The position numbers and the translations under genes are program-made. Positions 35,100 to 43,012 of a stretch of DNA of 64,000 nucleotides are shown here, one piece after another. How positions within the stretch are numbered: position 1 is the stretch's first letter; every line of letters begins with the position of its first letter. The stretch covers positions 1,860,001 through 1,924,000 of the forward strand of contig NZ_CP170386.1 in NCBI RefSeq assembly GCF_042468235.1, given 5' to 3'. The stretch comes from Lonepinella sp042468235 (GTDB taxonomy: Bacteria; Pseudomonadota; Gammaproteobacteria; Enterobacterales; Pasteurellaceae). The notes under the pieces are model-generated. The model did no database searches. It worked only from the letters and a program-made list of their open reading frames with translations, and had not been told where the DNA came from.

Positions 35100-35480
35100 C
35101 CTTATTAGATAAAAATGATCGCTTTCACCGATCTTCACTTAAAAATAGGCGACCATTTTACCTAAAATTAGACCAACAGGAAAGTAGATCTGATCAATCC
35201 AATTAGAAAAGATCCGTTGACTAATTAATATAGATCTTATTTATATATAAAGATCTTATTATTGTTATTATTAGATCCACTGATCATCGTGAATAAGGAT
35301 CTTTTTATGTTATAGATTAAATAGTTAGATCTTTTTTTTAGATAAGGAAAAGTAAGATCTTTACAGTAAGTAAAATCTGTATAACTTGTTTAGTTATCCA
35401 TAGGTGACTTTAAATTATCTTTTATTAAATAGTAAAACACAGGTTTTTAAAGGGTTTTTTAAAGAGTTATCCACAGGTGA
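35100..35480. other. Chromosomal origin of replication oriC
   Basis: The 456-base gene-free region after the mnmG start has all parts of a gammaproteobacterial oriC. Four AT-rich 13-mer-like repeats starting GATCTT lie at 35233, 35252, 35298 and 35328. There are twelve GATC (Dam) sites by eye. DnaA boxes include TTATCCATA at 35394-35402, TTATCCACA (perfect) at 35467-35475, and TTATACAGA on the minus strand at 35376-35384. The order mnmG, 13-mers, DnaA boxes matches E. coli. On the far side the usual mioC or asnC is replaced by tal. Confidence 0.92.
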
Positions 35481-35497
35481 GAGAATAAATTAATTTA

Positions 35498-35528
35498 ATA
35501 AAAAAGTGCGATGAATTTCACCGCACTT
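35498..35528 (-). terminator. Terminator of tal
   Basis: On the minus strand AAGTGCG (complement of 35522-35528) pairs with CGCACTT (complement of 35504-35510) and a run of T follows. One arm is a perfect uptake signal, the other a one-base variant. Confidence 0.8.
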
Positions 35529-35550
35529 CAAGTTGTTTTTAGATAAATGA

Positions 35551-36504
35551 TTAAAGTTTTGCTGCTAACATCGCTTCTAATTTTTCAATATCTGCGGCAA
35601 ATTTGCGGATACCTTCAGCAAGTTTTTCAACTGCCATTGGATCTGCATTATGTTGCCAGTAGAAATCAGCTTCTTTCAATGGTTCTGGGTGAGCTTTGAC
35701 TTCACCTTTATAGTCTAATTTACGAGCTAAAGGTGCTGTGCTTTCTTGTAACTCTTTTAATAATGGTGGAGCGATGGTTAAACGGTCACAGCCTGCTAAT
35801 TCGGTGATTTCGCCCACGTTACGGAAACTCGCACCCATTACCACAGTTTTATAGCCATATTGTTTGTAGTAGTTGTAAATTTCTGTTACAGAAACCACAC
35901 CTGGATCTTCTGCTGGTGCGTATTCTTTTTTGTCAGAATTAGCTTTGTACCAGTCAAGAATACGACCAACAAACGGCGAAATTAAGTAAACGCCTGCTTC
36001 TGCACAAGCACGAGCTTGAGCTTGAGAGAATAATAGGGTTAAGTTACAGTTAATGTTTTCTTTTTCTAAAATTTCCGCCGCACGGATACCTTGCCAAGTC
36101 GATGCAATTTTGATCAAAATACGATCGTTGGCAATACCTGCTTCGTTGTAAAGACGAATTAATTTACGTGCTTTTTCAACAGTAGCTTCGGTATCGTAAG
36201 AAAGGCGAGCATCTACTTCAGTAGAAATACGTCCTGGTACCAGTTTTAAAATTTCTAAACCGATATTTACCGCTAATTTATCTTCGGCATCAACAAGTTG
36301 TTGTTTTTTGCACTCACTTTGTTTTTTCGCATAAGCAACAGCTTCATCAATTAATGGAGCATATTGTGGCAGTGCAGATGCACTTAAAATTATTGATGGG
36401 TTGGTAGTGGCATCTTGTGGTTTATAAAGTTTCATAGCTTCAATATCGCCAGTATCAGCTACTACTACGGTTACGTTTTTTAAAGCGTCTAATTGCGTTG
36501 TCAT
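35551..36504 (-). CDS. tal: Transaldolase
   Basis: 317 residues. DATTNPSIIL and the Schiff-base lysine K132 in ILIKIASTWQGIRAAE define the TalB group. It moves a three-carbon unit between sedoheptulose-7-phosphate and glyceraldehyde-3-phosphate in the pentose phosphate pathway. It is a single gene with a CRP site upstream and ends at oriC. Confidence 0.97.
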   Translation of the reverse strand: MTTQLDALKNVTVVVADTGDIEAMKLYKPQDATTNPSIILSASALPQYAPLIDEAVAYAKKQSECKKQQLVDAEDKLAVNIGLEILKLVPGRISTEVDARLSYDTEATVEKARKLIRLYNEAGIANDRILIKIASTWQGIRAAEILEKENINCNLTLLFSQAQARACAEAGVYLISPFVGRILDWYKANSDKKEYAPAEDPGVVSVTEIYNYYKQYGYKTVVMGASFRNVGEITELAGCDRLTIAPPLLKELQESTAPLARKLDYKGEVKAHPEPLKEADFYWQHNADPMAVEKLAEGIRKFAADIEKLEAMLAAKL

Positions 36505-36556
36505 AATTTACCTCTGATTGATTTATTTACTCTGTTTAATTATCCATGATAAGTCG

Positions 36557-36600
36557 ATTAAATACCAGTTAAACGATTAAAAACTGTGATCCAGATCACG
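36557..36600 (-). promoter_or_regulatory. CRP site and promoter of tal
   Basis: TGTGATCCAGATCACG (36585-36600) is one base from the ideal CRP core TGTGA-N6-TCACA. On the minus strand TTTAAT (36557-36562) makes a good -10, placing the CRP centre at about -42 from the predicted start, a class II position. The site could also influence mobB on the other strand. Confidence 0.65.
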
Positions 36601-36698
36601 GTTTTATAATGGAATTTTTATGCTGAACTAAACTATAATACATTAAGCATAATATGGAAATATAAAAGCAACAATATAAACAATAGGTAATAGGCAAA

Positions 36699-37193
36699 AT
36701 GATTCCCTTTCTTGGTATAACAGGTTATAGCGGTAGTGGTAAAACCACCTTATTAGAAAAATTATTACCAAAATTAACCGCACTTGGTTTAAAAGTAGCG
36801 GTGATTAAGCATAGCCACCATAATGCTCAAGTGGATAAACAAGGGAAAGATAGTTGGCGAATGAAAGAAGCGGGAGCCAGTCAAGTTATTATGGCTTGTG
36901 ATCAACGCTGGGCGTTAATGACTGAAACCCCTAAGCCAGAATCCCTTGCTTATTTGGTACGACAATTTGATCCGCAGTTAACGGATTTAGTGTTAATTGA
37001 AGGTTTTAAACAAGAAGCTATCCCTAAAATTCTACTGCATAGAAAAGAGATGACTAAACCTTTACCAGAACAGGATCAAAACGTTATAGCCATTGCCACA
37101 GATTATCCTATCAAAACCGATAAACAATGGTTAGATATTAATAATATAGATCAAATAGTCGAATTTATTTGGCATTATTTACGGAATAACTAA
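36699..37193 (+). CDS. mobB: Molybdopterin-guanine dinucleotide biosynthesis protein MobB
   Basis: 164 residues. The P-loop GYSGSGKTT is at residues 9-17, then VAVIKHSHH and DSWRMKEAGASQVIMA. MobB binds GTP and supports MobA in making the bis-MGD cofactor of enzymes such as formate dehydrogenase, which is often a selenoprotein, giving a functional link with the selAB genes of this genome. Followed directly by an MFS gene. Confidence 0.95.
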   Translation: MIPFLGITGYSGSGKTTLLEKLLPKLTALGLKVAVIKHSHHNAQVDKQGKDSWRMKEAGASQVIMACDQRWALMTETPKPESLAYLVRQFDPQLTDLVLIEGFKQEAIPKILLHRKEMTKPLPEQDQNVIAIATDYPIKTDKQWLDINNIDQIVEFIWHYLRNN

Positions 37194-37194
37194 A

Positions 37195-38571
37195 ATGGAA
37201 AAATCCGTTTCTCCACGCTCACTCGCTTGGATTGCTGCCACGGCATTTTTTATGCAAGCGTTAGATACCACTATTTTAAATACAGCATTACCTGCTATCG
37301 CAGCGGATTTGCATCAATCACCTTTAGAAATGCAACTAGCGGTGATCAGCTATGCGTTGACAGTGGCATTATTTATTCCTATTAGTGGTTGGTTAGCGGA
37401 TAAATATGGTACGCTCAATATTTTCCGTTTTTCCGTTGTTATGTTTGTAATTGGATCAGTGAGTTGTGCTTTCTCAATGTCGCTAGAAATGCTGATTTTT
37501 TCTCGAATATTACAGGGTTTTGGCGGTGCCATGATGATGCCAGTGGCTCGCCTTGCGATTATTCGTACAGTGGCTAAAAATGAATTAATTCCCATTTGGA
37601 ATTTAATGGCAATGGCAGGCTTAACCGGTCCTATTATTGGTCCAATTTTAGGTGGTTGGTTAGTGACCTACGCTTCTTGGCACTGGATTTTCTTAATTAA
37701 TATTCCTATCGGTTTAATTGGGGTGATTCTATCAAGCTATTTTATGCCGAATGTAAAAAATGATTTAACTAAATTTGATTGGAAAGGTTTTCTGCTTTTT
37801 GGTGGTGGTTTAGTTTGTATTACATTTGGATTAGATTTAGTTAATGAAACTTTTATAGAAAAATGGCAAGCAGTCAGTATTTTAGCGGTAGGTTGTATAT
37901 TTTTAATAGGTTATTATTTTTATGCAAAAGGCAATCAAACCGCTTTAATTCCACTTAATTTATTTAAAATTCGCACCTATTATTTGGGTTCATGGTCAAA
38001 TTTATTTATTCGTTTATGTGGTTCAGGCATTCCTTTTCTATTGCCATTGATGTTACAAGTTTCTTTTCAATACAGTGCTGATTATGCTGGTTTAATGATT
38101 ACGCCGATAGCCATTAGTTCTTTGATCAGTAAGCCTATTATTCGCCCTTTATTAAGATTACTCGGATATCGAAATTTATTAATGATCAATTCATTATGTA
38201 TGGCTCTATCAGTTGGGCTAATGTCCTTATTAACCATTGACACCCCATTGTGGGCGTATATTAGTTTATTGTTTGTTTACGGCATGATTTTATCCATTAT
38301 GTTTACTTCAGTGAATACTTTGACGATTTCTGAACTAGAACAACATAACGCCAGTGCAGGTTCCACCATGTTAAGTGTAATTCAACAAGTCGGTATTGGT
38401 TTAGGTATTGCGGTTTCTGCTATAGCATTAAATTTTTACCGCACTTTAGTGGCACCAGAAATGCTACAACAAGCCTTTAGTTATACCTTTTTAACCAGTT
38501 CCATTTTTGGTTTTATTTTATTTTTTATTGTGGCAAAATTGGATAAAACCGCTGGGGAAAATTTACATTAA
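37195..38571 (+). CDS. MFS transporter of the DHA2 (EmrB/QacA, MdtD-like) family
   Basis: 458 residues with about 14 membrane helices. ALDTTILNTALPAIAADL is the motif D1 of the 14-helix drug:H+ antiporters, GWLADKYGTLNIF the motif A loop, and AMAGLTGPIIGPILGGWLVTYASWHWIFLINIPIG the motif C region. It is probably an efflux pump; the substrate is unknown. It begins 2 bases after mobB, so it is co-transcribed with it and with the HEPN gene downstream. Confidence 0.88.
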   Translation: MEKSVSPRSLAWIAATAFFMQALDTTILNTALPAIAADLHQSPLEMQLAVISYALTVALFIPISGWLADKYGTLNIFRFSVVMFVIGSVSCAFSMSLEMLIFSRILQGFGGAMMMPVARLAIIRTVAKNELIPIWNLMAMAGLTGPIIGPILGGWLVTYASWHWIFLINIPIGLIGVILSSYFMPNVKNDLTKFDWKGFLLFGGGLVCITFGLDLVNETFIEKWQAVSILAVGCIFLIGYYFYAKGNQTALIPLNLFKIRTYYLGSWSNLFIRLCGSGIPFLLPLMLQVSFQYSADYAGLMITPIAISSLISKPIIRPLLRLLGYRNLLMINSLCMALSVGLMSLLTIDTPLWAYISLLFVYGMILSIMFTSVNTLTISELEQHNASAGSTMLSVIQQVGIGLGIAVSAIALNFYRTLVAPEMLQQAFSYTFLTSSIFGFILFFIVAKLDKTAGENLH

Positions 38572-38580
38572 GTAGGCTAT

Positions 38581-39000
38581 ATGAATGATGAAAATGAAAT
38601 CGTTAAATTGGATTTTAGTCCATTAATTAATGCAATTGAACGACTAAAAGAAGGTTTAATTCGCTATCAAACCGACATCAGCGATATTCAAATTCGTGAT
38701 GGATTAATCCAACGTTTTGAATTTACTTATGAATTAAGTTACAAAATGCTCAAACGCTATTTAGCCCAAATATCCCCGAATCCTGAGCAATATGACAGCA
38801 TGTCTTTTCAGGATCTTATTCGCTCAGGTAATGAAAAAGGGTTATTACTTGGTGAATGGAAAGATTGGAAAACCTATCGAGAGATGCGTTCAAGAACAAA
38901 TCATACTTATGATGAAGATGTCGCATTAAATGTGGTAGAGGGTATTCCACAATTTTTGCAAGAAGTGGTTTATTTAGTAGAACAATTAACAAAGGAATAA
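38581..39000 (+). CDS. HEPN-domain protein (HI0074-like nucleotidyltransferase substrate-binding family), partner gene absent
   Basis: 139 residues, all helical in appearance. LIQRFEFTYELSYKMLKRYL and WKTYREMRSRTNHTYDEDVA mark the HI0074 family; R103-x4-H108 is the catalytic-type motif of HEPN RNases. HEPN proteins of this type are normally encoded with an MNT nucleotidyltransferase antitoxin (HI0073 in H. influenzae), forming a toxin-antitoxin pair. No MNT gene lies on either side: upstream is the MFS gene 10 bases away, and downstream the convergent pldB overlaps by 31 bases. The HEPN motif looks intact. Its function without the partner is unclear. Confidence 0.88.
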   Translation: MNDENEIVKLDFSPLINAIERLKEGLIRYQTDISDIQIRDGLIQRFEFTYELSYKMLKRYLAQISPNPEQYDSMSFQDLIRSGNEKGLLLGEWKDWKTYREMRSRTNHTYDEDVALNVVEGIPQFLQEVVYLVEQLTKE

Positions 39001-39920
39001 ATACGATTTAACGCCGTATTTCTAATATCATCACATTCAAATAAAATTTCATGTTTTGCTCGCTCAATTTTCACTAATTTGCCTTGCGGTAAAAGTGTGA
39101 TGAATTTAGCGATATTTTTATTGTCCACAATTTTTTCTTTTTCCGCTTGTAGTACTAAAACCGGAATTTCAATACGCGGCAAAATTTTAGGTAAGCGTTT
39201 AATCGCTTGTAAACATAAATGTACCCAACGGAAAGTGGGTCCACCGAGATGAATTTGTTTAAATTTTCGATTAATCCGATTCATCCATTTCATACGAGTT
39301 TTACAAAAACTTAATTCATTATCTCTTAAATCGGCAGGTTTATAAACCGTTTTACCGAATACATAACGTTCGCCAAATCCTAGCAAAATTATTAGATTTA
39401 ATAATATTTCATCACGTAACGGATTTTTTAAAGCAATAGCAAAAAAAGGCGAAGAAAATACCGCACTTTTTATATGGTGATCATAGTTAGCTAAATAATA
39501 GCTTGAAATTAAGCAGCCTAAAGAATGTGCCACAATCTGTTGGCTTTGATAATCATAAAGTGCGGTGATTTTTTCGATAATTTTTGCCATATCATCCATG
39601 TAAAAACGAAATTCATCTAAATGCCCTTTGTCAGGATCTTTTAATAAACGCTGTGAATAACCTTGTCCACGGTGATCAAATAATAGCACATCAAACCCTT
39701 GATGATAAAAGTCATAAGCGAGTTCAGTCCATTTCAAAATACTTTCAGCTCGTCCATTGACGAGAATAATCAATTTTCGTTGTGCAGGATTTTGGTGGGT
39801 AAAATGACGATAGGCGATAGCACAATTTCTTTTTCCATCAATATATTGAATCGGAAATTGTTGAGCAAAAGGATAAAGTTCAGTTAACGCAAATTGACAA
39901 AAATGGGGTTCTCGTTGCAT
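38970..39920 (-). CDS. pldB: Alpha/beta hydrolase, probable lysophospholipase L2
   Basis: 316 residues. ILVNGRAESILKWTELAYDFYHQGFDVLLFDHRGQGYSQR is typical of PldB, the nucleophile is Ser in VAHSLGC, the acid near VLVLQAEKEKIVDN, and the His in RAKHEILFE. It is expected to hydrolyse lysophospholipids at the inner membrane. The 3' end overlaps the HEPN gene by 31 bases on the opposite strand. Confidence 0.88.
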   Translation of the reverse strand: MQREPHFCQFALTELYPFAQQFPIQYIDGKRNCAIAYRHFTHQNPAQRKLIILVNGRAESILKWTELAYDFYHQGFDVLLFDHRGQGYSQRLLKDPDKGHLDEFRFYMDDMAKIIEKITALYDYQSQQIVAHSLGCLISSYYLANYDHHIKSAVFSSPFFAIALKNPLRDEILLNLIILLGFGERYVFGKTVYKPADLRDNELSFCKTRMKWMNRINRKFKQIHLGGPTFRWVHLCLQAIKRLPKILPRIEIPVLVLQAEKEKIVDNKNIAKFITLLPQGKLVKIERAKHEILFECDDIRNTALNRIYSFVNCSTK

Positions 39921-39963
39921 ATATGAAAATTACCTATTAACGCATTAATAAAATAATCATGGA

Positions 39964-39988
39964 AAAAAGGTGCGTTTATTACGCACCT
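39964..39988 (-). terminator. Terminator of asd
   Basis: AGGTGCG and CGCACCT with a 7-base loop; on the minus strand TTTTTTCC follows. It lies just after the asd stop. Confidence 0.88.
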
Positions 39989-39996
39989 CACAACCA

Positions 39997-41109
39997 CTAA
40001 ACTAACTGTTTCAAAATACGACGTACTGGCTCTGCCGCACCCCATAATAATTGGTCGCCCACAGTAAATGCTGCCAAATATTCAGGACCCATTGCCAATT
40101 TACGCAAACGACCGACAGGTACGCTTAATGTGCCAGTCACCTTAGCTGGTGTCAACTCACACAAGGTGGTTTCTTTATCATTTGGAATCACTTTCACCCA
40201 TTCATTATGGCTTGCCAAAATTTGTTCAATTTCCGCTAGTGGCAAGTCTTTTTTGAGTTTAATGGTGAACGCTTGGCTGTGGCAACGCAATGCGCCGATA
40301 CGCACACATAAGCCGTCCACAGGAATTGGGTTGTCGCTTAAACCTAAAATTTTATTGGTTTCCGCATAGCCTTTCCATTCTTCTTTGGTTTGTCCCGTTT
40401 CTGGTAGAAGTTTGTCAATCCACGGAATTAAGCTGCCGCCTAAGGCTGCACCAAAGTTATCCGTTGGGAAATCGTCCGCACGCATTTTAGCCGTCACTTT
40501 GCGTTCAATGTCTAAAATAGATGATGCTGGATCAGCCAATTCTGCTTTCACGCTGTCTTCTAATTGACCCATTTGCACCAACAACTCACGCATATTTTTC
40601 GCACCTGCACCTGATGCGGCTTGATAAGTGGCGACCGAAATCCATTCCACTAAGTCTTTTTCAAATAAGCCACCAATCGCCATTAACATTAGGCTTACGG
40701 TACAGTTACCGCCCACAAAGGTTTTAATCCCTTTTTTCAAGCCGTCCGTAATCACATGTTGGTTTACTGGATCTAACACAATAATCGCATCATCTTGCAT
40801 ACGTAATGCCGATGCTGCATCCACCCAATAGCCGTCCCAACCCGTGGCTTTTAATTTTGGATACACTTCGTTGGTGTAATCACCGCCTTGACAGGTCACG
40901 ATAATATCTAATTTTTTGAGTTCATCAATATCAAAGGCGTTTTTCAATTCACCAGCATCTTTACCTGCAAACACAGGGGCTTTTTGCCCCGCTTGCGATG
41001 TGGTGAAGAACACAGGATTAATGTTAGCAAAATCGTTTTCCTGAACCATACGATCCATTAATACCGAGCCAACCATACCACGCCAACCGATAAAACCGAC
41101 ATTTTTCAT
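39997..41109 (-). CDS. asd: Aspartate-semialdehyde dehydrogenase
   Basis: 370 residues, normal for the gammaproteobacterial enzyme. The NADP-binding N-terminus is VGFIGWRGMVGSVLMDRM; the catalytic cysteine is C136 in FVGGNCTVSL; the basic catalytic His is in GALRCHSQAF. It makes aspartate semialdehyde for lysine/diaminopimelate, threonine and methionine. A single gene with its own terminator. Confidence 0.98.
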   Translation of the reverse strand: MKNVGFIGWRGMVGSVLMDRMVQENDFANINPVFFTTSQAGQKAPVFAGKDAGELKNAFDIDELKKLDIIVTCQGGDYTNEVYPKLKATGWDGYWVDAASALRMQDDAIIVLDPVNQHVITDGLKKGIKTFVGGNCTVSLMLMAIGGLFEKDLVEWISVATYQAASGAGAKNMRELLVQMGQLEDSVKAELADPASSILDIERKVTAKMRADDFPTDNFGAALGGSLIPWIDKLLPETGQTKEEWKGYAETNKILGLSDNPIPVDGLCVRIGALRCHSQAFTIKLKKDLPLAEIEQILASHNEWVKVIPNDKETTLCELTPAKVTGTLSVPVGRLRKLAMGPEYLAAFTVGDQLLWGAAEPVRRILKQLV

Positions 41110-41186
41110 ATTTGCATTTCCTTTAAGTTATGTTGTGTTTGAAGTTTATAAAATTACAGATAAGCCTGATAAAATCAAGTGTTTTT

Positions 41187-41229
41187 ATAAAAAAATGATG
41201 AAATTTGGGTTTTAGTTAAATTTCATCAT
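41187..41229 (-). terminator. Terminator of the ftsYEX transcript
   Basis: ATGATGAAATTT and AAATTTCATCAT form a perfect 12-bp stem with an 11-base loop (41195-41229), followed on the minus strand by seven T. It lies 40 bases past the small ORF after ftsX. Confidence 0.85.
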
Positions 41230-41268
41230 AAAAAAGGATTATAAATAAGATTATTTATAACTATTTAC

Positions 41269-41388
41269 TCAAATAAATATATTATAATTCAATCTCTCGT
41301 TCTTACATTGATTCACGAATAAACTCAAAAATTCATCAATATTTTTAGATTGTTCAGGTGACATTCCAACTTTTTCTGCATTTGTCAT
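41269..41388 (-). CDS. 39-codon ORF translationally coupled to ftsX
   Basis: It starts at an ATG that shares one base with the ftsX stop (TGATG) and ends 40 bases before the ftsYEX terminator, so it must be on the same mRNA. The product opens MTNAEKVGMSPEQSKNIDEF and is soluble, amphipathic and slightly acidic, with one Cys. I do not recognise it. The coupling argues for a real gene; the short length and absent family argue for caution. It might be a remnant of a longer gene. Confidence 0.4.
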   Translation of the reverse strand: MTNAEKVGMSPEQSKNIDEFLSLFVNQCKNERLNYNIFI

Positions 41389-42314
41389 CACTTCCCCAAC
41401 ACCCTTATATGCCGTGTCGCTGCAATCCATGCAGACGTATAACCCACAATTGAGCAAATAATCAATAAGAACGCAAATTCTGCGAATCCTAAGCCGTTTA
41501 ATTCAAATTGGACCGCAAAAATATCGGTAACATATCTTACCGCACTGGTGAAATAACCAATGATAAAACTACTGAAAATACAAGCGACTAACGCACCTAA
41601 AAAGCCGTAGATAATGCCCGTATAAAGGAAAGGGCGTAGTATAAATTGATCGGTGGCACCGAGTAGTTTCATGACTTGAATATTCGCTTTGCTACTATAT
41701 ACATCGGAACGAATACTGTTACCGATTACTAAAAATACCGCTAAGGTCATCAATACTGCACTAAAAATAGCCACATGTGCAATCAGCCAAGTAATTGCGG
41801 TGAGTTTTTCCAGCCAGTCATTATCCATTCTAACTTCTTCTACCCCTTTGATTTTCATCAGGTTACTATGTAATTCCTGACGTTTTTCTGAAGCTTGAAA
41901 TTCCGAACTAGGGTGAATCATCACCACTGCTGGTAGAGGGTTATCGTCTAAAATATCTAATTCTTCATTAAAACCAGACCATGCTTTAAATTCTTTCAGG
42001 CTTTCCTGACGTGAAATATAATTAAGGCTTTCCACCCCTTTTTGTTCACGAATTTTTTCTACCACTTTATTGGAATCATCAGCATTGAGATTTTTATGCA
42101 AATAGACCGTTAATTCTGTTTCAGGATAGAATTTTGTGGTGGCTAAATGGGTATTTTTCCAAAGTAAAAAACTTACTGTAGGAATGGTTAATGACACTGC
42201 TATCACCAAAATCGTCAACAATGTGCCATATTTTTTCAAGCAAAGATCTGCCCACACATTGCGTAAAACATAATTCATTTGCACCCAAAACGGGGCTTTT
42301 TGTGTTGAACTCAT
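41388..42314 (-). CDS. ftsX: Cell division protein FtsX
   Basis: 308 residues. A cytoplasmic N-terminus is followed by a first membrane helix (about 30-50), a periplasmic domain (VYLHKNLNADDSNKVVEKIREQKGV) and three further helices. It is the permease-like partner of FtsE, transmitting ATP hydrolysis to amidase activators at the septum. It lies 10 bases after ftsE in the usual ftsYEX operon. Confidence 0.96.
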   Translation of the reverse strand: MSSTQKAPFWVQMNYVLRNVWADLCLKKYGTLLTILVIAVSLTIPTVSFLLWKNTHLATTKFYPETELTVYLHKNLNADDSNKVVEKIREQKGVESLNYISRQESLKEFKAWSGFNEELDILDDNPLPAVVMIHPSSEFQASEKRQELHSNLMKIKGVEEVRMDNDWLEKLTAITWLIAHVAIFSAVLMTLAVFLVIGNSIRSDVYSSKANIQVMKLLGATDQFILRPFLYTGIIYGFLGALVACIFSSFIIGYFTSAVRYVTDIFAVQFELNGLGFAEFAFLLIICSIVGYTSAWIAATRHIRVLGK

Positions 42315-42324
42315 TTTCTTTCCC

Positions 42325-42981
42325 TTATGCTCGCAAATAACCTTGTTCTAACACAAGGCAAGGTTTTGGTTTTTGTTGAATTAAACTCACGTTGTGAGTG
42401 GCAATTAACACAGTCATTCCCATTTTATTAAATTCTTCAAATAGGCTAAAAATATCAAAAGAAAGTGTGTTATCTAGGTTGCCAGTAGGTTCGTCAGCTA
42501 ACAATAATTGTGGTTTGTGTATCACCGCTCGAGCAATATCTACTCGTTGTTGTTCACCACCTGACAAATGTAATGGCTGATGATCTGCACGGTCATACAG
42601 CCCTACTACATCTAACATAGCTAACGCTCGATCTCGGGCAGTTTTGGGGTGCATTCCAGCAATAATTAATGGAAGTGCAACGTTATCCACAATAGAACGA
42701 TCGGGCAAAAGACGATAATCTTGATGTACCATACCTATTTGACGGCGTAAAAAGGGCAATTCATAAGCAGATAGACGGGTGATGTTGTGTCCATTAAACC
42801 AAATTTGTCCGCCGTTAGCACGTTCCATGCCCATAATTAATTTTAACAATGTACTTTTACCTGCTCCAGAATGCCCTGTTAAATAGGTCATACTGCCAAC
42901 AGGTAAATGAAAGTTTAGTCCTTGTAAAGCAGGTTGTTTACTGCCTAAATAGGCTTTGCTTACATTTTGAAAATGTATCAT
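42325..42981 (-). CDS. ftsE: Cell division ATP-binding protein FtsE
   Basis: 218 residues. Walker A GHSGAGKS is at residues 36-43, with the ABC signature LSGGEQQR, Walker B LLLADEPTG and the His switch ATHN. The Q-loop is in HQDYRLLPDRSIVDN. It powers FtsX at the division site. Confidence 0.98.
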   Translation of the reverse strand: MIHFQNVSKAYLGSKQPALQGLNFHLPVGSMTYLTGHSGAGKSTLLKLIMGMERANGGQIWFNGHNITRLSAYELPFLRRQIGMVHQDYRLLPDRSIVDNVALPLIIAGMHPKTARDRALAMLDVVGLYDRADHQPLHLSGGEQQRVDIARAVIHKPQLLLADEPTGNLDNTLSFDIFSLFEEFNKMGMTVLIATHNVSLIQQKPKPCLVLEQGYLRA

Positions 42982-43012
42982 TTTTTATCCTTTCCGATTA
43001 GTTTTCCTATGC

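Noticed and set aside
41110..41186. Lysine riboswitch or other metabolite switch before asd
   Set aside because: The leader is too short and lacks conserved junction motifs; only the ftsYEX terminator is visible upstream.
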